Assembly (NCBI RefSeq): GCF_000002875.2
Contig: NC_009406.2
Coordinates: 62,001-126,000 of the forward strand
Source of the DNA: Leishmania infantum JPCM5
Taxonomy: Eukaryota; Euglenozoa; Kinetoplastea; Trypanosomatida; Trypanosomatidae
Direction: 5' to 3'
DNA: 64,000 nucleotides
The first letter of the stretch is position 1; every line of letters starts with the position of its first letter. The position numbers were made by a program, and so were the translations under genes. Positions 50,008 through 59,523 of this stretch are shown here, in pieces. Under the pieces are notes generated by a model that was not told the DNA's origin, made no database searches, and saw nothing but the letters and a program-made list of their open reading frames with translations.

Positions 50008-52038
50008 TCAGCCCGGCGCCAGCAGGGCCGACACCTCCTGGCATGCGCGCGTAAAGGCCGCTGCAAAGGTGGCGCTTGAGGTGGCAACGCCCACGGACGA
50101 TGGGGGTGGAGATGTCACCTGATACAGCAGAGTCGATCCCGTGCGGCTACAGGTGAGGTGGCAACTAAATGGGTGGAGCGCGTACCCACAGCCGTAGGTC
50201 GCCCCCGCCTCGACCATCTCAAAGCGCAGCGCGGGCTCGGCGACAAGCGAAAAGACAGGGTCGTTGTACAAGTCAGGAACTCGGCCAAGAAAGCGCTCCG
50301 CCGTTAGGCGCAAAGCCAGCAGGTGGCTGTAGGTGCTGCTTCCGCGACTGACGGCCTTCTTCTCTGCCTTGTAGCGTTGCACGGCCGCGTGGCACGCTGC
50401 TTGCTGCGTCTCTCGTACTGAGGAGCACATGCTCAGCAGGAAAGCGGTGCTCTCCAGCGTGGTGAGCGGGATTTGCTCGCTGCGGCCGCGGCGATAGCAA
50501 TGCATGTCTGTGTTCTGCATGCAGTTCATCGGCTGCTGCTGGTGCACGCGGAACATGGCGAGCTGTGCCGCCAGCTGCACCGTGGCCTCGACGGCGGGAG
50601 TGGGTGTTGTGGCAATGTCAAGCACCCCGGCGGCGACATCGAGGCTCTCGCGATCCTTGGTCACACGCCTCGTGACTCTTTGCGCCGCAGCCACGAGCTC
50701 GTCTGGGACGTGCCACTGAAGCTGGCGGATCTTGTGCGTGGCCGGCGCGTCCTTCCGTAACACGTGGCTGTGCGCTGCACGACTGAGGGCGTATACATCG
50801 TTGATGTACCGCCGTACTGCCACGCCGTCGCCCCAGCTCGACTCGGCCGAGACGGCAATATCGCCGCGGCTGTTAACAGACACCGACAGACTCTTGTCCC
50901 ACCAACGATTGCCGGCTCGCACGGAAGGCGACTTCGCCGTCACCCCCACAGGGGACATTGGGTCCACCATGGCGTCCCTCTCGTCGTCCGCGTCGAGATT
51001 CAGCACCAACATACTCTCTTCCACAGCCTCCAGGCTTTTGCCATTGATGACGTTTCGTAACAGCATCGTCCGGGCCCCGTTCCACTCCGTGCGCGGCAGT
51101 GCGGTGAAGACGCTCACGTCGGTGTGTGCCGGTGCTACGTTCGTGCACACAATATCACGGAGCTGAGCGTACAGCTCATCAATGGAAAGCGGCACGCAGT
51201 CTGCATCGGCCACAGTGATCTGAAACTGATGACCGCGGTACTGTACCAATGCATGAGGTACAAAGCCGACCGGCTTTATTTCGTCCTGGAGGACACCTGG
51301 CATCCGCGAAGAATTAAAAAGGCAGTCGAACTGCGACATGTCCAGCGGCTGCGCGACACCGAGCGAGGCGCTGTAGACGAACGGGGTGCTCACATAATCG
51401 GGGAGCAGCGCCGCGGTGCGTTGGAACCACTCGGCGGTCCAGTAGCCGCTCCTTTTCGAAAAGATGCCATCAACAGCGTACCGCACTTCCGGGCGGAGTT
51501 GATTATCGAGGTACAGCTTGTAGAATTGAACCGAGGCCCAGAGCCAGTAGGCGCTCCGTACCAGCATGTCTTGCTTCTCCGGATCCGGTCGCACAAGCCA
51601 CGTTCTGTGCGAGCGCAGCGGCAGCGCGCTCCGCCCTTTCAAGGTCTGCTCAAACAGGTCGGACGAAATGTACGACGTGTGCGGATTCGCCTTGTCCGTG
51701 CGCCGTAGCTCCTCGTGGGCGTGGCGCCCCTCGCCCTTCAGAAAGGCGGCTACAGTCGCGCTCGCGGAGGCGAGCTGCGGCGGTGCACAAAGAGGCGTCG
51801 CAGCCGCCAGGTACCGCTGCAGCGTGTCATGAAGAGCTGGCAGCGGCAGCTTGGGAAGACTTCGCTGGTAGTGCCGTGTGGGCACAAGCGATGGTGTCAG
51901 TAGTTCCTGTACCGTTGCCCTTGGCGAGACCGCCACATTTGTGCGGAGCGCGGCCCAGTTGCCGGATGTGTACAGGGCTCCTTTCGCAGCGCTACGTGTG
52001 CCTTGGCACGCACACAAACGCGGAAGGCACGGTCGCAT
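50008..52038 (-). CDS. Carnitine acyltransferase (CPT2-like) lacking the catalytic histidine
   Basis: 676 aa from the ATG at 52038; twelve earlier codons depend on a TTG start. The N terminus is Arg/Ser/Ala-rich and looks like a mitochondrial presequence. Family landmarks in order: LPKLPLPALHDTLQRYLAA near 60-80, PLDMSQFDCLFNSSRMPG near 240, the WWDKSLSV ... SAESSWGDGVAV block near 380-407, the GRSEQI stretch near 510, and YGCGYALHPFSCHLTC near 620-640. In active CPT2-type enzymes the WGDG motif is preceded by EHS, whose His is the general base. Here the codon at 50,839-50,841 is TCG (Ser400). The usual GRTE also reads GRSE. The fold is therefore probably kept while acyl transfer between CoA and carnitine is probably lost. 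Its length matches CPT2 (about 660 aa). A regulatory or structural role is inferred. Confidence 0.88.
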   Translation of the reverse strand: MRPCLPRLCACQGTRSAAKGALYTSGNWAALRTNVAVSPRATVQELLTPSLVPTRHYQRSLPKLPLPALHDTLQRYLAAATPLCAPPQLASASATVAAFLKGEGRHAHEELRRTDKANPHTSYISSDLFEQTLKGRSALPLRSHRTWLVRPDPEKQDMLVRSAYWLWASVQFYKLYLDNQLRPEVRYAVDGIFSKRSGYWTAEWFQRTAALLPDYVSTPFVYSASLGVAQPLDMSQFDCLFNSSRMPGVLQDEIKPVGFVPHALVQYRGHQFQITVADADCVPLSIDELYAQLRDIVCTNVAPAHTDVSVFTALPRTEWNGARTMLLRNVINGKSLEAVEESMLVLNLDADDERDAMVDPMSPVGVTAKSPSVRAGNRWWDKSLSVSVNSRGDIAVSAESSWGDGVAVRRYINDVYALSRAAHSHVLRKDAPATHKIRQLQWHVPDELVAAAQRVTRRVTKDRESLDVAAGVLDIATTPTPAVEATVQLAAQLAMFRVHQQQPMNCMQNTDMHCYRRGRSEQIPLTTLESTAFLLSMCSSVRETQQAACHAAVQRYKAEKKAVSRGSSTYSHLLALRLTAERFLGRVPDLYNDPVFSLVAEPALRFEMVEAGATYGCGYALHPFSCHLTCSRTGSTLLYQVTSPPPSSVGVATSSATFAAAFTRACQEVSALLAPG

Positions 52039-53360
52039 CGGCCTCCTCTGCCGCTGCTGCCGCAGTGCCGACAAGATATGCGCCTCTCGAAGCAGCGCTC
52101 CCTCTGTGATTATTCTTTCCGTCTATGTGTGTGTGCGTGGGGGGGGGGGCGACTGGCGAGTTTAGCGAGTTCGATTACGAAAGGGCAGCAGCGAGCCGCA
52201 AGGTGCGTTTTCAAGGGGTTTGTACTATAGTCGAGCCACTTCTCGGTCTGGAAGCAGTGCATGATGGACATGTTGCATTACGAAGATGATGATTTCAAAA
52301 CAGATCGCGTCACGTTCAGGATAGGCGGGCGCGTGGGTGGGGAATACAAGTGAGAAGGAACCGGAGGAGGAAGCCAAGCCGAGGGCAAAACCAAGTGCGC
52401 GCGAAGAGGGGCAGAAACCAAAACACACGCACAGATAAGTAGATGATGATGATAGGGGAGTTGGCGTGAGGAGGGGGAGCTGGCCCCATCCCGTGGACTG
52501 GAGGCAGAAGAAGGAAGGCAGTAGCGGCAACTCATTCTCGCAACCACCTTTTCCACTTTGTTCTTTAGCCCTCGCGGTGGCCCATCCTCGACGCGCGTTT
52601 CTTTTTAGTGAGCATAACGCGATTGGGTAAGAGTGCCCGCGCCTGCATACGTGCACGATCAAGTAGGTGTGCATAGGCGGGTGTGCATTTCGCCGATGGC
52701 GTGCGATGATCTTGTGTGCGGTGGCTTGTATTGACAACTCGGTCAACGGTGTGGATGTAGTCCTTCTATCCCTCGCACTCCCTCCTGCTGGCGGCTTTGG
52801 CAGCACACCCTTCCAGCGCAACACGGCGCACGGAAGGGGCCGTAAACACACGCACACACAGATACAGCGCACCACACTCGGAGAGGGAGAGAAGGGACTG
52901 CCGCCAGGGGAGTCGTGAAGGGGTGCCCTAAGCAGAGAGGAGAAAAGTCAGTGAACCAAGACTGGTGCCCTCATAGGGAAAAGAGACGGCAAAGCCAAAG
53001 GGTGGAAGCCTGCGTGTGGAAGTATTGAGGAGGGAGGAGGGGTTGGAGGAGACGCCGCGAAGGGAGCTTCAAGGACGCTGACGAGGGCGTGTGCCGTTCC
53101 CGATTCGCACGAACAAAAAAAGAGCAAAAGCCGCACCACATTACCGGTGCCCCAGTGAAAAGTGAGGGATGGGCGACGTGGGTGCTGAGAGCCGACGTAG
53201 GTAGTCGGTCTTCGTGACAGCAAGGATGGAGAACATCCGTTGACGCCAAGCCCTTTACCCTCCACTGCACGACTCCTTCCCCCCGCCCCCAACGCACACA
53301 CACACACACGCACGCAAGTGCGCTTGCTGCAGAGCTGGCGTCTCCTTTTCCACACCGCCG
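52039..53360. other. Intergenic region, no gene seen
   Basis: Spacer between the p47-like and CPT-like genes. It has a G-run at 52,140-52,149 and purine-rich stretches at 52,340-52,510 and 52,990-53,070 on the plus strand. No coding frame is supported. Confidence 0.55.
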
Positions 53361-54416
53361 TCACAGCTGCTGAAGGGCTACAACAGCGCGGCTGAGCTTC
53401 GCCTGCGCGATTGTCTGCGACCGCGTAGAGGCCTCCAAGCGGCGCGGCGGCATCCCGCGCTCCACCAGGATAAAATTCGGCAGCTCCGGCTGATAGGCAT
53501 GAGCAAGGCTGTAGAGGTCGTCCACGGTGTGCCGTTCCGGGTTTACCTGCACTTGCCGCCGCTCCCCTCGCGTGTTCAGGAGCACCACAAATGACGTCGC
53601 CTCATCGCTGCGCACCTCCACGGCGCGGGAGGGATCGTAGGTTGGCGTACCCGGGCTACCCGCCGTCGCGGGAGACGCTTGAGCATCTGCTGGTGCGGCA
53701 GACGAGGCGGCGGCACTGCTTGGCGCTGCAAGGCGGTGGCCGTGGCCCTGAAAAGGGATGTACGAAGGTGGGACGTAGTCTACCTGGAGGCAGTCGCGCA
53801 GGTTCACCGTCAGGTCTGTGTTCGGATACTTGGCGGCGAGGGAAGGCGGCACATAACCCTTGTCCATTGCCTCCACAAACTGGCGGCCCTCGTCACTGTT
53901 GAGCGGCACAAACCCGTTGCTGTCCACCTCGAAGCCGTTACGGTAGACTGTTATGCAAACAGACCGCGCTGCGCGCAGCGTAGAGGCGACGTATGGACTG
54001 GGGTTGGCGGTGTAGCCGAGGCGCTGACCTCGACCGTAAAAGGCACGCGGCTCAGTATCCTCGACGCCAGTGCCGCCATCACCTCCGCTCGCTTTCGCCA
54101 TCTCCACCTCCGCTTTGCGAAAAATGCGATCGATCATGGAGTGCACCCCGCTGCCGCTGCCGATTTCACCGCTGCGGTCGGAAACACTCTCACCGGGCGG
54201 CGCCATGACCTGCTGCCCACTACCCTTGTCCCCGCCGCCCACAAAGTAGTTTGCCGAGTCCGCCTTCTTGCGCTGTCGCTCCCCTCGCTCTGCCTCCGCG
54301 CCAGCGATGGTGACATTCCAGTTGTGCCGCTCTAGCAACGCGCGGGCATCTGAAACGGTCAGCGCCGGAAAGCGTGTGCGCAGCGTGTTGATCGAGCTGA
54401 GCTTTTCGCCGTCCAT
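53361..54416 (-). CDS. p47 / NSFL1C-type p97 cofactor (UBA-like, SEP, UBX)
   Basis: 351 aa from an ATG at 54416. A UBA-like helical start lies at about 8-45 (TRFPALTVSDARALLERHNWNVTIAGA). FYGRGQRLG at 126-134 and FQGHGHRLA at 222-230 match the F-x-G-x-G-x-x-L motif that binds the p97 N domain, flanking a SEP domain at about 151-215 (SVCITVYRNGFEVDSNGFVP; YPNTDLTVNLRDC). A UBX beta-grasp domain fills about 265-351. The domain order and length are those of p47/Shp1. The protein should recruit the AAA ATPase p97/VCP for membrane fusion, ubiquitin or phosphatase-related work. The UBX loop that inserts into p97, usually FPR or FPN, reads GMPPR here. The Ala/Ser linker at 231-260 is low-complexity. 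Confidence 0.93.
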   Translation of the reverse strand: MDGEKLSSINTLRTRFPALTVSDARALLERHNWNVTIAGAEAERGERQRKKADSANYFVGGGDKGSGQQVMAPPGESVSDRSGEIGSGSGVHSMIDRIFRKAEVEMAKASGGDGGTGVEDTEPRAFYGRGQRLGYTANPSPYVASTLRAARSVCITVYRNGFEVDSNGFVPLNSDEGRQFVEAMDKGYVPPSLAAKYPNTDLTVNLRDCLQVDYVPPSYIPFQGHGHRLAAPSSAAASSAAPADAQASPATAGSPGTPTYDPSRAVEVRSDEATSFVVLLNTRGERRQVQVNPERHTVDDLYSLAHAYQPELPNFILVERGMPPRRLEASTRSQTIAQAKLSRAVVALQQL

Positions 54417-56253
54417 GTTGCCTCCTGCTTCCTTTGCCTGCCGTCTCTGGGCCTTCTCTTCCGGTCACCAGGGTGTGTCTATGTGGAAAGGCGGGGCGGT
54501 CGAGATGGCGCACGCGGTACACCACAACGCAAGGAGCAAAAGAACGGCTCCGTCTGTGTAACGGCAAAGTTCCTCGTGTGTCCGTGGCCTGCTGCTGCTA
54601 TGGTGGTGGCGTGTGTGTGTGTGTGTGTGTGTGTGCATGTGAGATTCCTGCGTGTAGGAGATGCATAAGAAGAGCTGAAGGCCAACACGACGAGGAAGAA
54701 AGCACCAAATGAAAGCGACTGGGAGAAGGTGGGTAGGGATGGAGGGAAGGCGAGGACAGCATAGTAGAGTGTCCCGCCGTCACGAAGCGAACGCGCGCAG
54801 CACATCGACTATTCGCGGCATTCCTTTCTCTTCACCTCGTCCACCCTAAACGCGGCTCAGCAAGCAGTGTTACACGTGTCTGCATACATACTTGGCCACA
54901 CACAACCCAAGAAGTGCAGAGGATGGCGGTCAAGATGCAGACTGCATGTGTGGCTGTAGTGAGCAGGCACGTCCATTTTTTTCCATTTCGCGCGGTGAAG
55001 GCATACGCTCGGAAGCATTCCTTGAAGGCCCAAGGACAGATGGCGCCATTTCTGCGCCTTCTTTGCGGTTGCTGTTGCGGTGTTCAGGGTGTTATGTGCT
55101 CTTGTGGGCCATACACCTACTTTTTTCTTGTCTTATCAGTCCTGTGTGTCTAATGTACATAGCACGTGGGTGCGTTTTGTCCCCTTCCCCACGTCTGCAC
55201 CCGCTCCCCTCCCCCTCTCCCCAGCTTCAGCCTCCTTCCCTTTGTCTCATAATCGCTTGCCTTGCCTGCGCAGTGTCGGATGCTGGCACAAGCGTCGATA
55301 GAGACACGCAGAGAAGACAAGGCAGAGGAAAGCGTAAGAGGGTCTGTATGAGTGTGTGTCTGTGTCTGTGTGTGCAGACGTTGGAAGTGCGGATGGCAAT
55401 GTCCCTTCAATCACACGCAGATACCCGCATACAAACGCGCACAACAACATAAACCGACATGTACCTCTGATTAAAGCCAGAGTACTCCGAAGTATTTACC
55501 ATGGCATGGACCAGAGAGAGAAGAACGGACGGTGAGGGTGAAGGTTGAGAGACGGATGCGATACGGGTGGTGACGTCGCGCAAGAGAAGCGAAAAAAAAA
55601 GAGATCGGACGCGGATTGGCGGGACAGAATGGAAAAAAAGGACGGGCGGGCGGGCGTCATCGATGTGTGGCGGGCCGCTGTCACACAAAGCAGCACCCCA
55701 CAATAGAAAAGTAAAAATAAAAAATCGTTTCCTAAAGAAGGAGCGAGACCGCCACGGTTGTGGCGTCGCTATACGAAAGCAACAACAGAAACAAAGAGCA
55801 TCGGGCATCACCGTCGAAGGAGGAGGGAAGGGGAGGGAGGGGCGGTGGACGAAACCACAAAAAAAAGAACAGAAGTGAAAAAGCACCGGCGCCCGTGCGG
55901 GTGTGGGATACTCCGTTGCGTGGGTCGGCAGACATCAGCGCATTCGAATTTTCGGCGCGTGCCCCTCTTCCGCCCCCCGTTTCCCCTGCAGACAAGCCTA
56001 CGCCCTCGCCAAACGCTCAGATTCCGATGCACACAAAGGCCGCCACCCCTTCACCGGCGCACAAATCTTAGAGAATCACGCATTGGCTCGACTCATATAC
56101 ATGCACATGCGCCTGAGACAACGTCGCGGGGAAGCGGAGAAAGACGTCGAAGACCACCTATATCGCCCCCTACCCCATCAACCCCCTCGAAAGCAGCATA
56201 TTTTCACAACATTCGTCATCGCAAGAACGGCCTACTCGAAGCATTGCTCTCCT
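54417..56253. other. Intergenic region, no gene seen
   Basis: Holds a (TG)n microsatellite at 54,611-54,635, a plus-strand C/T-rich patch around 54,980-55,260, and purine-rich sequence near 55,590-55,870. It probably includes the 3' UTR of the 1089-aa gene. No coding frame is supported. Confidence 0.55.
54611..54635. repeat. (TG)n microsatellite
   Basis: A pure GT run of 25 bases upstream of the p47-like gene. On the transcribed strand it is a CA tract within the spacer or 5' UTR. Confidence 0.95.
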
Positions 56254-59200
56254 CTATGTGATGACTTCGGTTTCCGTGCTCGGCTGCAGGTGCTCCAGCC
56301 GCGCAATGCTTCGGGCCCACTGCCGCAGCTGCGACACGGTGTTGAGCTCGTCGTCGAAGGAGCAAAAGGAGATGGACTCGACCACCACACGAATATCGCC
56401 GACGCTGGCCGAAGTGTCTCCGGCAGTGATGCTGGCCCTCGGTGCAGGGGCCCTGTCGTAAGTCACGGTCGATACTCCAGCCTCCTCCTGCTTACCCGCG
56501 CCACTGCTGGCAAACATGCCGCGGTCTGCGCTAGCCATAGTCTCCGCCTGCCGCAGCAACGTTGGCGGGGGCTTTGCATCAACGGCGATGACGGTGCGCG
56601 GCATCGTTGTCTTGCATGGTGCCTCCTCACCCGACGATAGACCGTGCCAGTTGGCAACGTACCGTCCTCCGCGCTGGCGTGTGGACGGTAAGCCTGCCGC
56701 AGCAAATCGGTTTTGTGCCGGCGAGACGACCGTCATGGGAGACGCAGCTGCCGTCGCCTTCAGCGCCAGAGGGGACGGTGCGAGCACGCTGCGGTCCCCT
56801 GGGCACTCCCACACTCCACTCCGCACAACGTCATCCACGCCGTCGTTTGAAGCCTGCAGCAGCAGCACCTTGCGTTCCAGTGGATCGCCTCCGTAATCAA
56901 GAGCCTCGGAGACGCCATCTGTGGACGCCGCCGAATCGGCGGCAACTCCGCGGCTTGCATCTGCGTGAGTTGATGAGATAAGAGAACCCGATGGGGCGAC
57001 CGACTGCAGCCTCGTCGGCGTAGCAATAGCGGACGGAGGCGACGCGGCACTACCAGCGGGTACAGTCTCGCCGAGCAAGGTTGGGAATGACGCGCTGACG
57101 GCGGCCGCCGTGGCCGAGCCGGCGAAAGAAGCCTCAGCGCTGCGGTCGAGGTTCAGTGAGGCCTCCGTAATCGCCGCCGCAAGCGTCAAGACCTGCTGTG
57201 CGTCAAGCGAGTTGACTGAGGGGTGGAGAGCTGGGATGCAAGTTGCGTCAGTGCTGGCGCTCGTGCTCAGGCACACGCAACTATCGCCTTCGCGGGCGCT
57301 GGAAGTGCATGCCCATTCCGACCCCGCCCCACCGAGACGGCACGTCGCATTCGACTGAATGCCTCCAGAGAAGCTGGCTGCAGCCGTGGAGGGCTCTTCC
57401 GCTTTTAATGGCACCGAGGCTACGCATGTAGACAGCGCGTTCACGATCACCGACGCGGGTGCCGTGGAGGCTGCGCTGCCGTCAACATTTTTACCATCGC
57501 CGGCGCCAGCGTGCGTGTTGCTCAACCGCTGCTGCGCCTCGCGCAGCTCGTGCACATGAGTGTCGGCGATGGCGCTCAGCACGTCCTTGAGGGAGAGAAA
57601 ATTGCAATCCTGCAACACGTCCTTCAGTGAGCCGACCTGCGGCTGTGCAGAAGCCGCGACGGTGGTTCCGGCCAGCGGTGCAGCCGAGGCTGACGCGGCC
57701 GCTGTCGCGGAGCAGGGCTTGGCGCAGGCGCGGCGCCGCCGCGGTATCGTGGCACCTGTTGTCCTGCACATGGCGATGCCGCCGCTGTCCGGCTTCGCGT
57801 GGAACCGCTTCACCTTGTCCTCTGGCGCCATCTGCCCAACTTGCTGCGTATGTGCCATTAAGTTTTGCATGGATAGTGTGTTTCGCTGCTGCTGCTGCTG
57901 CTGAGTTAGCGGGTAAGGAGAAGCCGCGGCGAGACGCGTCTCAGGCGGGTCTGCTTCCTCGTGGTCGCCAGACCGCAGCGACATCTGCACGAGTAGCGAG
58001 GAGAGAGACGTAACCGGGTTGCCGTAGAAGTCCAGCGTCCCGAGGCAGACATTTTTGCGCGTGTACGTTACACTGGTGGTGGTGGTGGACGCTGTACCAG
58101 ATGCGGCGCCAGAGGCCTCCGGCGGGCCAAGCGCGGCGGGCGTGAGCACCGGTCTGGAGCGCGAGGAGCTGACCGAAGCCAGCGTATCGCAGGATATGGT
58201 GCGTCGCAGTCCAGTGCCCGTGCCTACTTGTGCCTCGGCATCCCCTCCGTTTGTGCTTGCGTTGCTGCTGAAAGTGGCAATGCCGCCGCCGCCATTGTTG
58301 TTGGAATGCGCCGTAGCGGGGACGGCTGCGCCTACCACTGACGCTCTCAGCGTCGACAACGTCGCCGTGGACTCCGACGGGTACATGAACGGCGGCGGAC
58401 GGTGCGTGTCGCCGAGGCGCTCGTTGAAGTGTTCACTTGTCCGAATACTAGCGGTGATAGTGGACAGCTCGCGTCGCTCTGCGTAGCATCTTGATAAGTC
58501 ATCGCAGCTGCCGCCACTCACGCCGCTGGCAAAGGGGAGCGGCATGTCGAACGAACGACTGCGTCGCTGCGGTGTAGATCGCATCGCTGTCGCGGTGGCA
58601 AAGCCGGTGGGGCTTCCACTGGGGGGCACCGTGGGCGAAGCAGCCCTTTGCGCTTCCGCTGCATCGCTGCATGTGTGCATCACCGAGCAGTGCACTACCG
58701 TTCGCTCCGCCGCGGTAGGCGACGAGGGCTGCGATGAGGAAGCTGTCATGTCCTCTTGCGGTAGCGGCACCCGGGTCAAGAAGGTTTCCGCCGACGACGC
58801 TCGCCGCTCCTCCTCGATCGCGTGGGTGTGTGGTAGGCCACAGCACATAAGCGGCACCGAGGGCGTGGTCCTGTTCGACTCCGCGTGACTGCTCATCTCC
58901 GCGAGCGGCACGCTCTCCTCACCAGGGATGGGGAGAGACGCCGACCCGTGAAGGGTGTGGGGTGAAGTCGTGAAAAGCCGAAGAGACATCGTTCGAGGCC
59001 CGTCCACGTTGCGCGACCGCGTCCATGCGCCGTCCATGGAAGAGGTGCTGTTTGGAGTCAGGCGTCGCGCGCTGCCGGCGGCGGCGATGGCGGAGGCAGA
59101 GGGGAACGACGAGAGCAGGGAGGACGAGGACTTCAAGACCGGTGGCACAACTGCGGTAGCCCCAGCGTGGCTCTGAAGGTCACCGAAGCGGTTTTCCGTC

Positions 59201-59523
59201 ACCGTGGTGGCACCACAGCTCGACGGCATGGACGACGCGCTTTCAGTAGCTGGGTGTGCTTTGGCGGCCCGCAACGGGCTGGAATTCAGGAGCGTCGGTT
59301 TGGCCGCGACGGACGCCGGCAGATCGTCCACCAGTGAGGCGAGAGAGGGCACCATGCTCACAGACTCGGTGCACAGCCGCGGCAGGGCACAGTGCGCGTG
59401 CGGCGACGTAAGGCACCTCTCACCTTGTCGCTGCAGCGCGTCTGGCGCGGCGTCCGCACCGGCTAAGGTACTCACCTCTACAAATGTTGCCCCGCATTGT
59501 GTAGAGCCCCGAGTCGAGTCCAT
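56254..59523 (-). CDS. Large Ser/Ala/Thr-rich disordered protein, unknown function
   Basis: 1089 aa from an ATG at 59523. Composition is dominated by Ser, Ala, Thr, Pro and Val, with no transmembrane segment and few predicted helices. Islands that look ordered are KVKRFHAKPDSGGIAMCRTTGATIPRRRR-type sequence after the polyglutamine run (about residue 545 on), the pair SLKDVLQDCNFLSLKDVLSAIAD with a duplicated SLKDVL (about 640-665), RYVANWHGLSSGEEAP (about 955-970), and a C-terminal helix-rich block (SISFCSFDDELNTVSQLRQWARSIARLE). GC-rich third positions and the length make it a real gene. Such proteins in trypanosomatids are often cytoskeletal or signalling scaffolds, but nothing here fixes a function. 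Confidence 0.85.
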   Translation of the reverse strand: MDSTRGSTQCGATFVEVSTLAGADAAPDALQRQGERCLTSPHAHCALPRLCTESVSMVPSLASLVDDLPASVAAKPTLLNSSPLRAAKAHPATESASSMPSSCGATTVTENRFGDLQSHAGATAVVPPVLKSSSSLLSSFPSASAIAAAGSARRLTPNSTSSMDGAWTRSRNVDGPRTMSLRLFTTSPHTLHGSASLPIPGEESVPLAEMSSHAESNRTTPSVPLMCCGLPHTHAIEEERRASSAETFLTRVPLPQEDMTASSSQPSSPTAAERTVVHCSVMHTCSDAAEAQRAASPTVPPSGSPTGFATATAMRSTPQRRSRSFDMPLPFASGVSGGSCDDLSRCYAERRELSTITASIRTSEHFNERLGDTHRPPPFMYPSESTATLSTLRASVVGAAVPATAHSNNNGGGGIATFSSNASTNGGDAEAQVGTGTGLRRTISCDTLASVSSSRSRPVLTPAALGPPEASGAASGTASTTTTSVTYTRKNVCLGTLDFYGNPVTSLSSLLVQMSLRSGDHEEADPPETRLAAASPYPLTQQQQQQRNTLSMQNLMAHTQQVGQMAPEDKVKRFHAKPDSGGIAMCRTTGATIPRRRRACAKPCSATAAASASAAPLAGTTVAASAQPQVGSLKDVLQDCNFLSLKDVLSAIADTHVHELREAQQRLSNTHAGAGDGKNVDGSAASTAPASVIVNALSTCVASVPLKAEEPSTAAASFSGGIQSNATCRLGGAGSEWACTSSAREGDSCVCLSTSASTDATCIPALHPSVNSLDAQQVLTLAAAITEASLNLDRSAEASFAGSATAAAVSASFPTLLGETVPAGSAASPPSAIATPTRLQSVAPSGSLISSTHADASRGVAADSAASTDGVSEALDYGGDPLERKVLLLQASNDGVDDVVRSGVWECPGDRSVLAPSPLALKATAAASPMTVVSPAQNRFAAAGLPSTRQRGGRYVANWHGLSSGEEAPCKTTMPRTVIAVDAKPPPTLLRQAETMASADRGMFASSGAGKQEEAGVSTVTYDRAPAPRASITAGDTSASVGDIRVVVESISFCSFDDELNTVSQLRQWARSIARLEHLQPSTETEVIT
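57884..57903 (-). repeat. In-frame CAG repeat encoding polyglutamine
   Basis: Six or seven GCT units on the plus strand (CAG on the coding strand) encode the QQQQQQ tract of the 1089-aa protein. Likely polymorphic in length. Confidence 0.85.

Noticed and set aside
52039..52074. TTG-initiated extension of the CPT-like gene
   Set aside because: Trypanosomatid genes use ATG, and the first ATG at 52,038 leaves an intact presequence-like N terminus.
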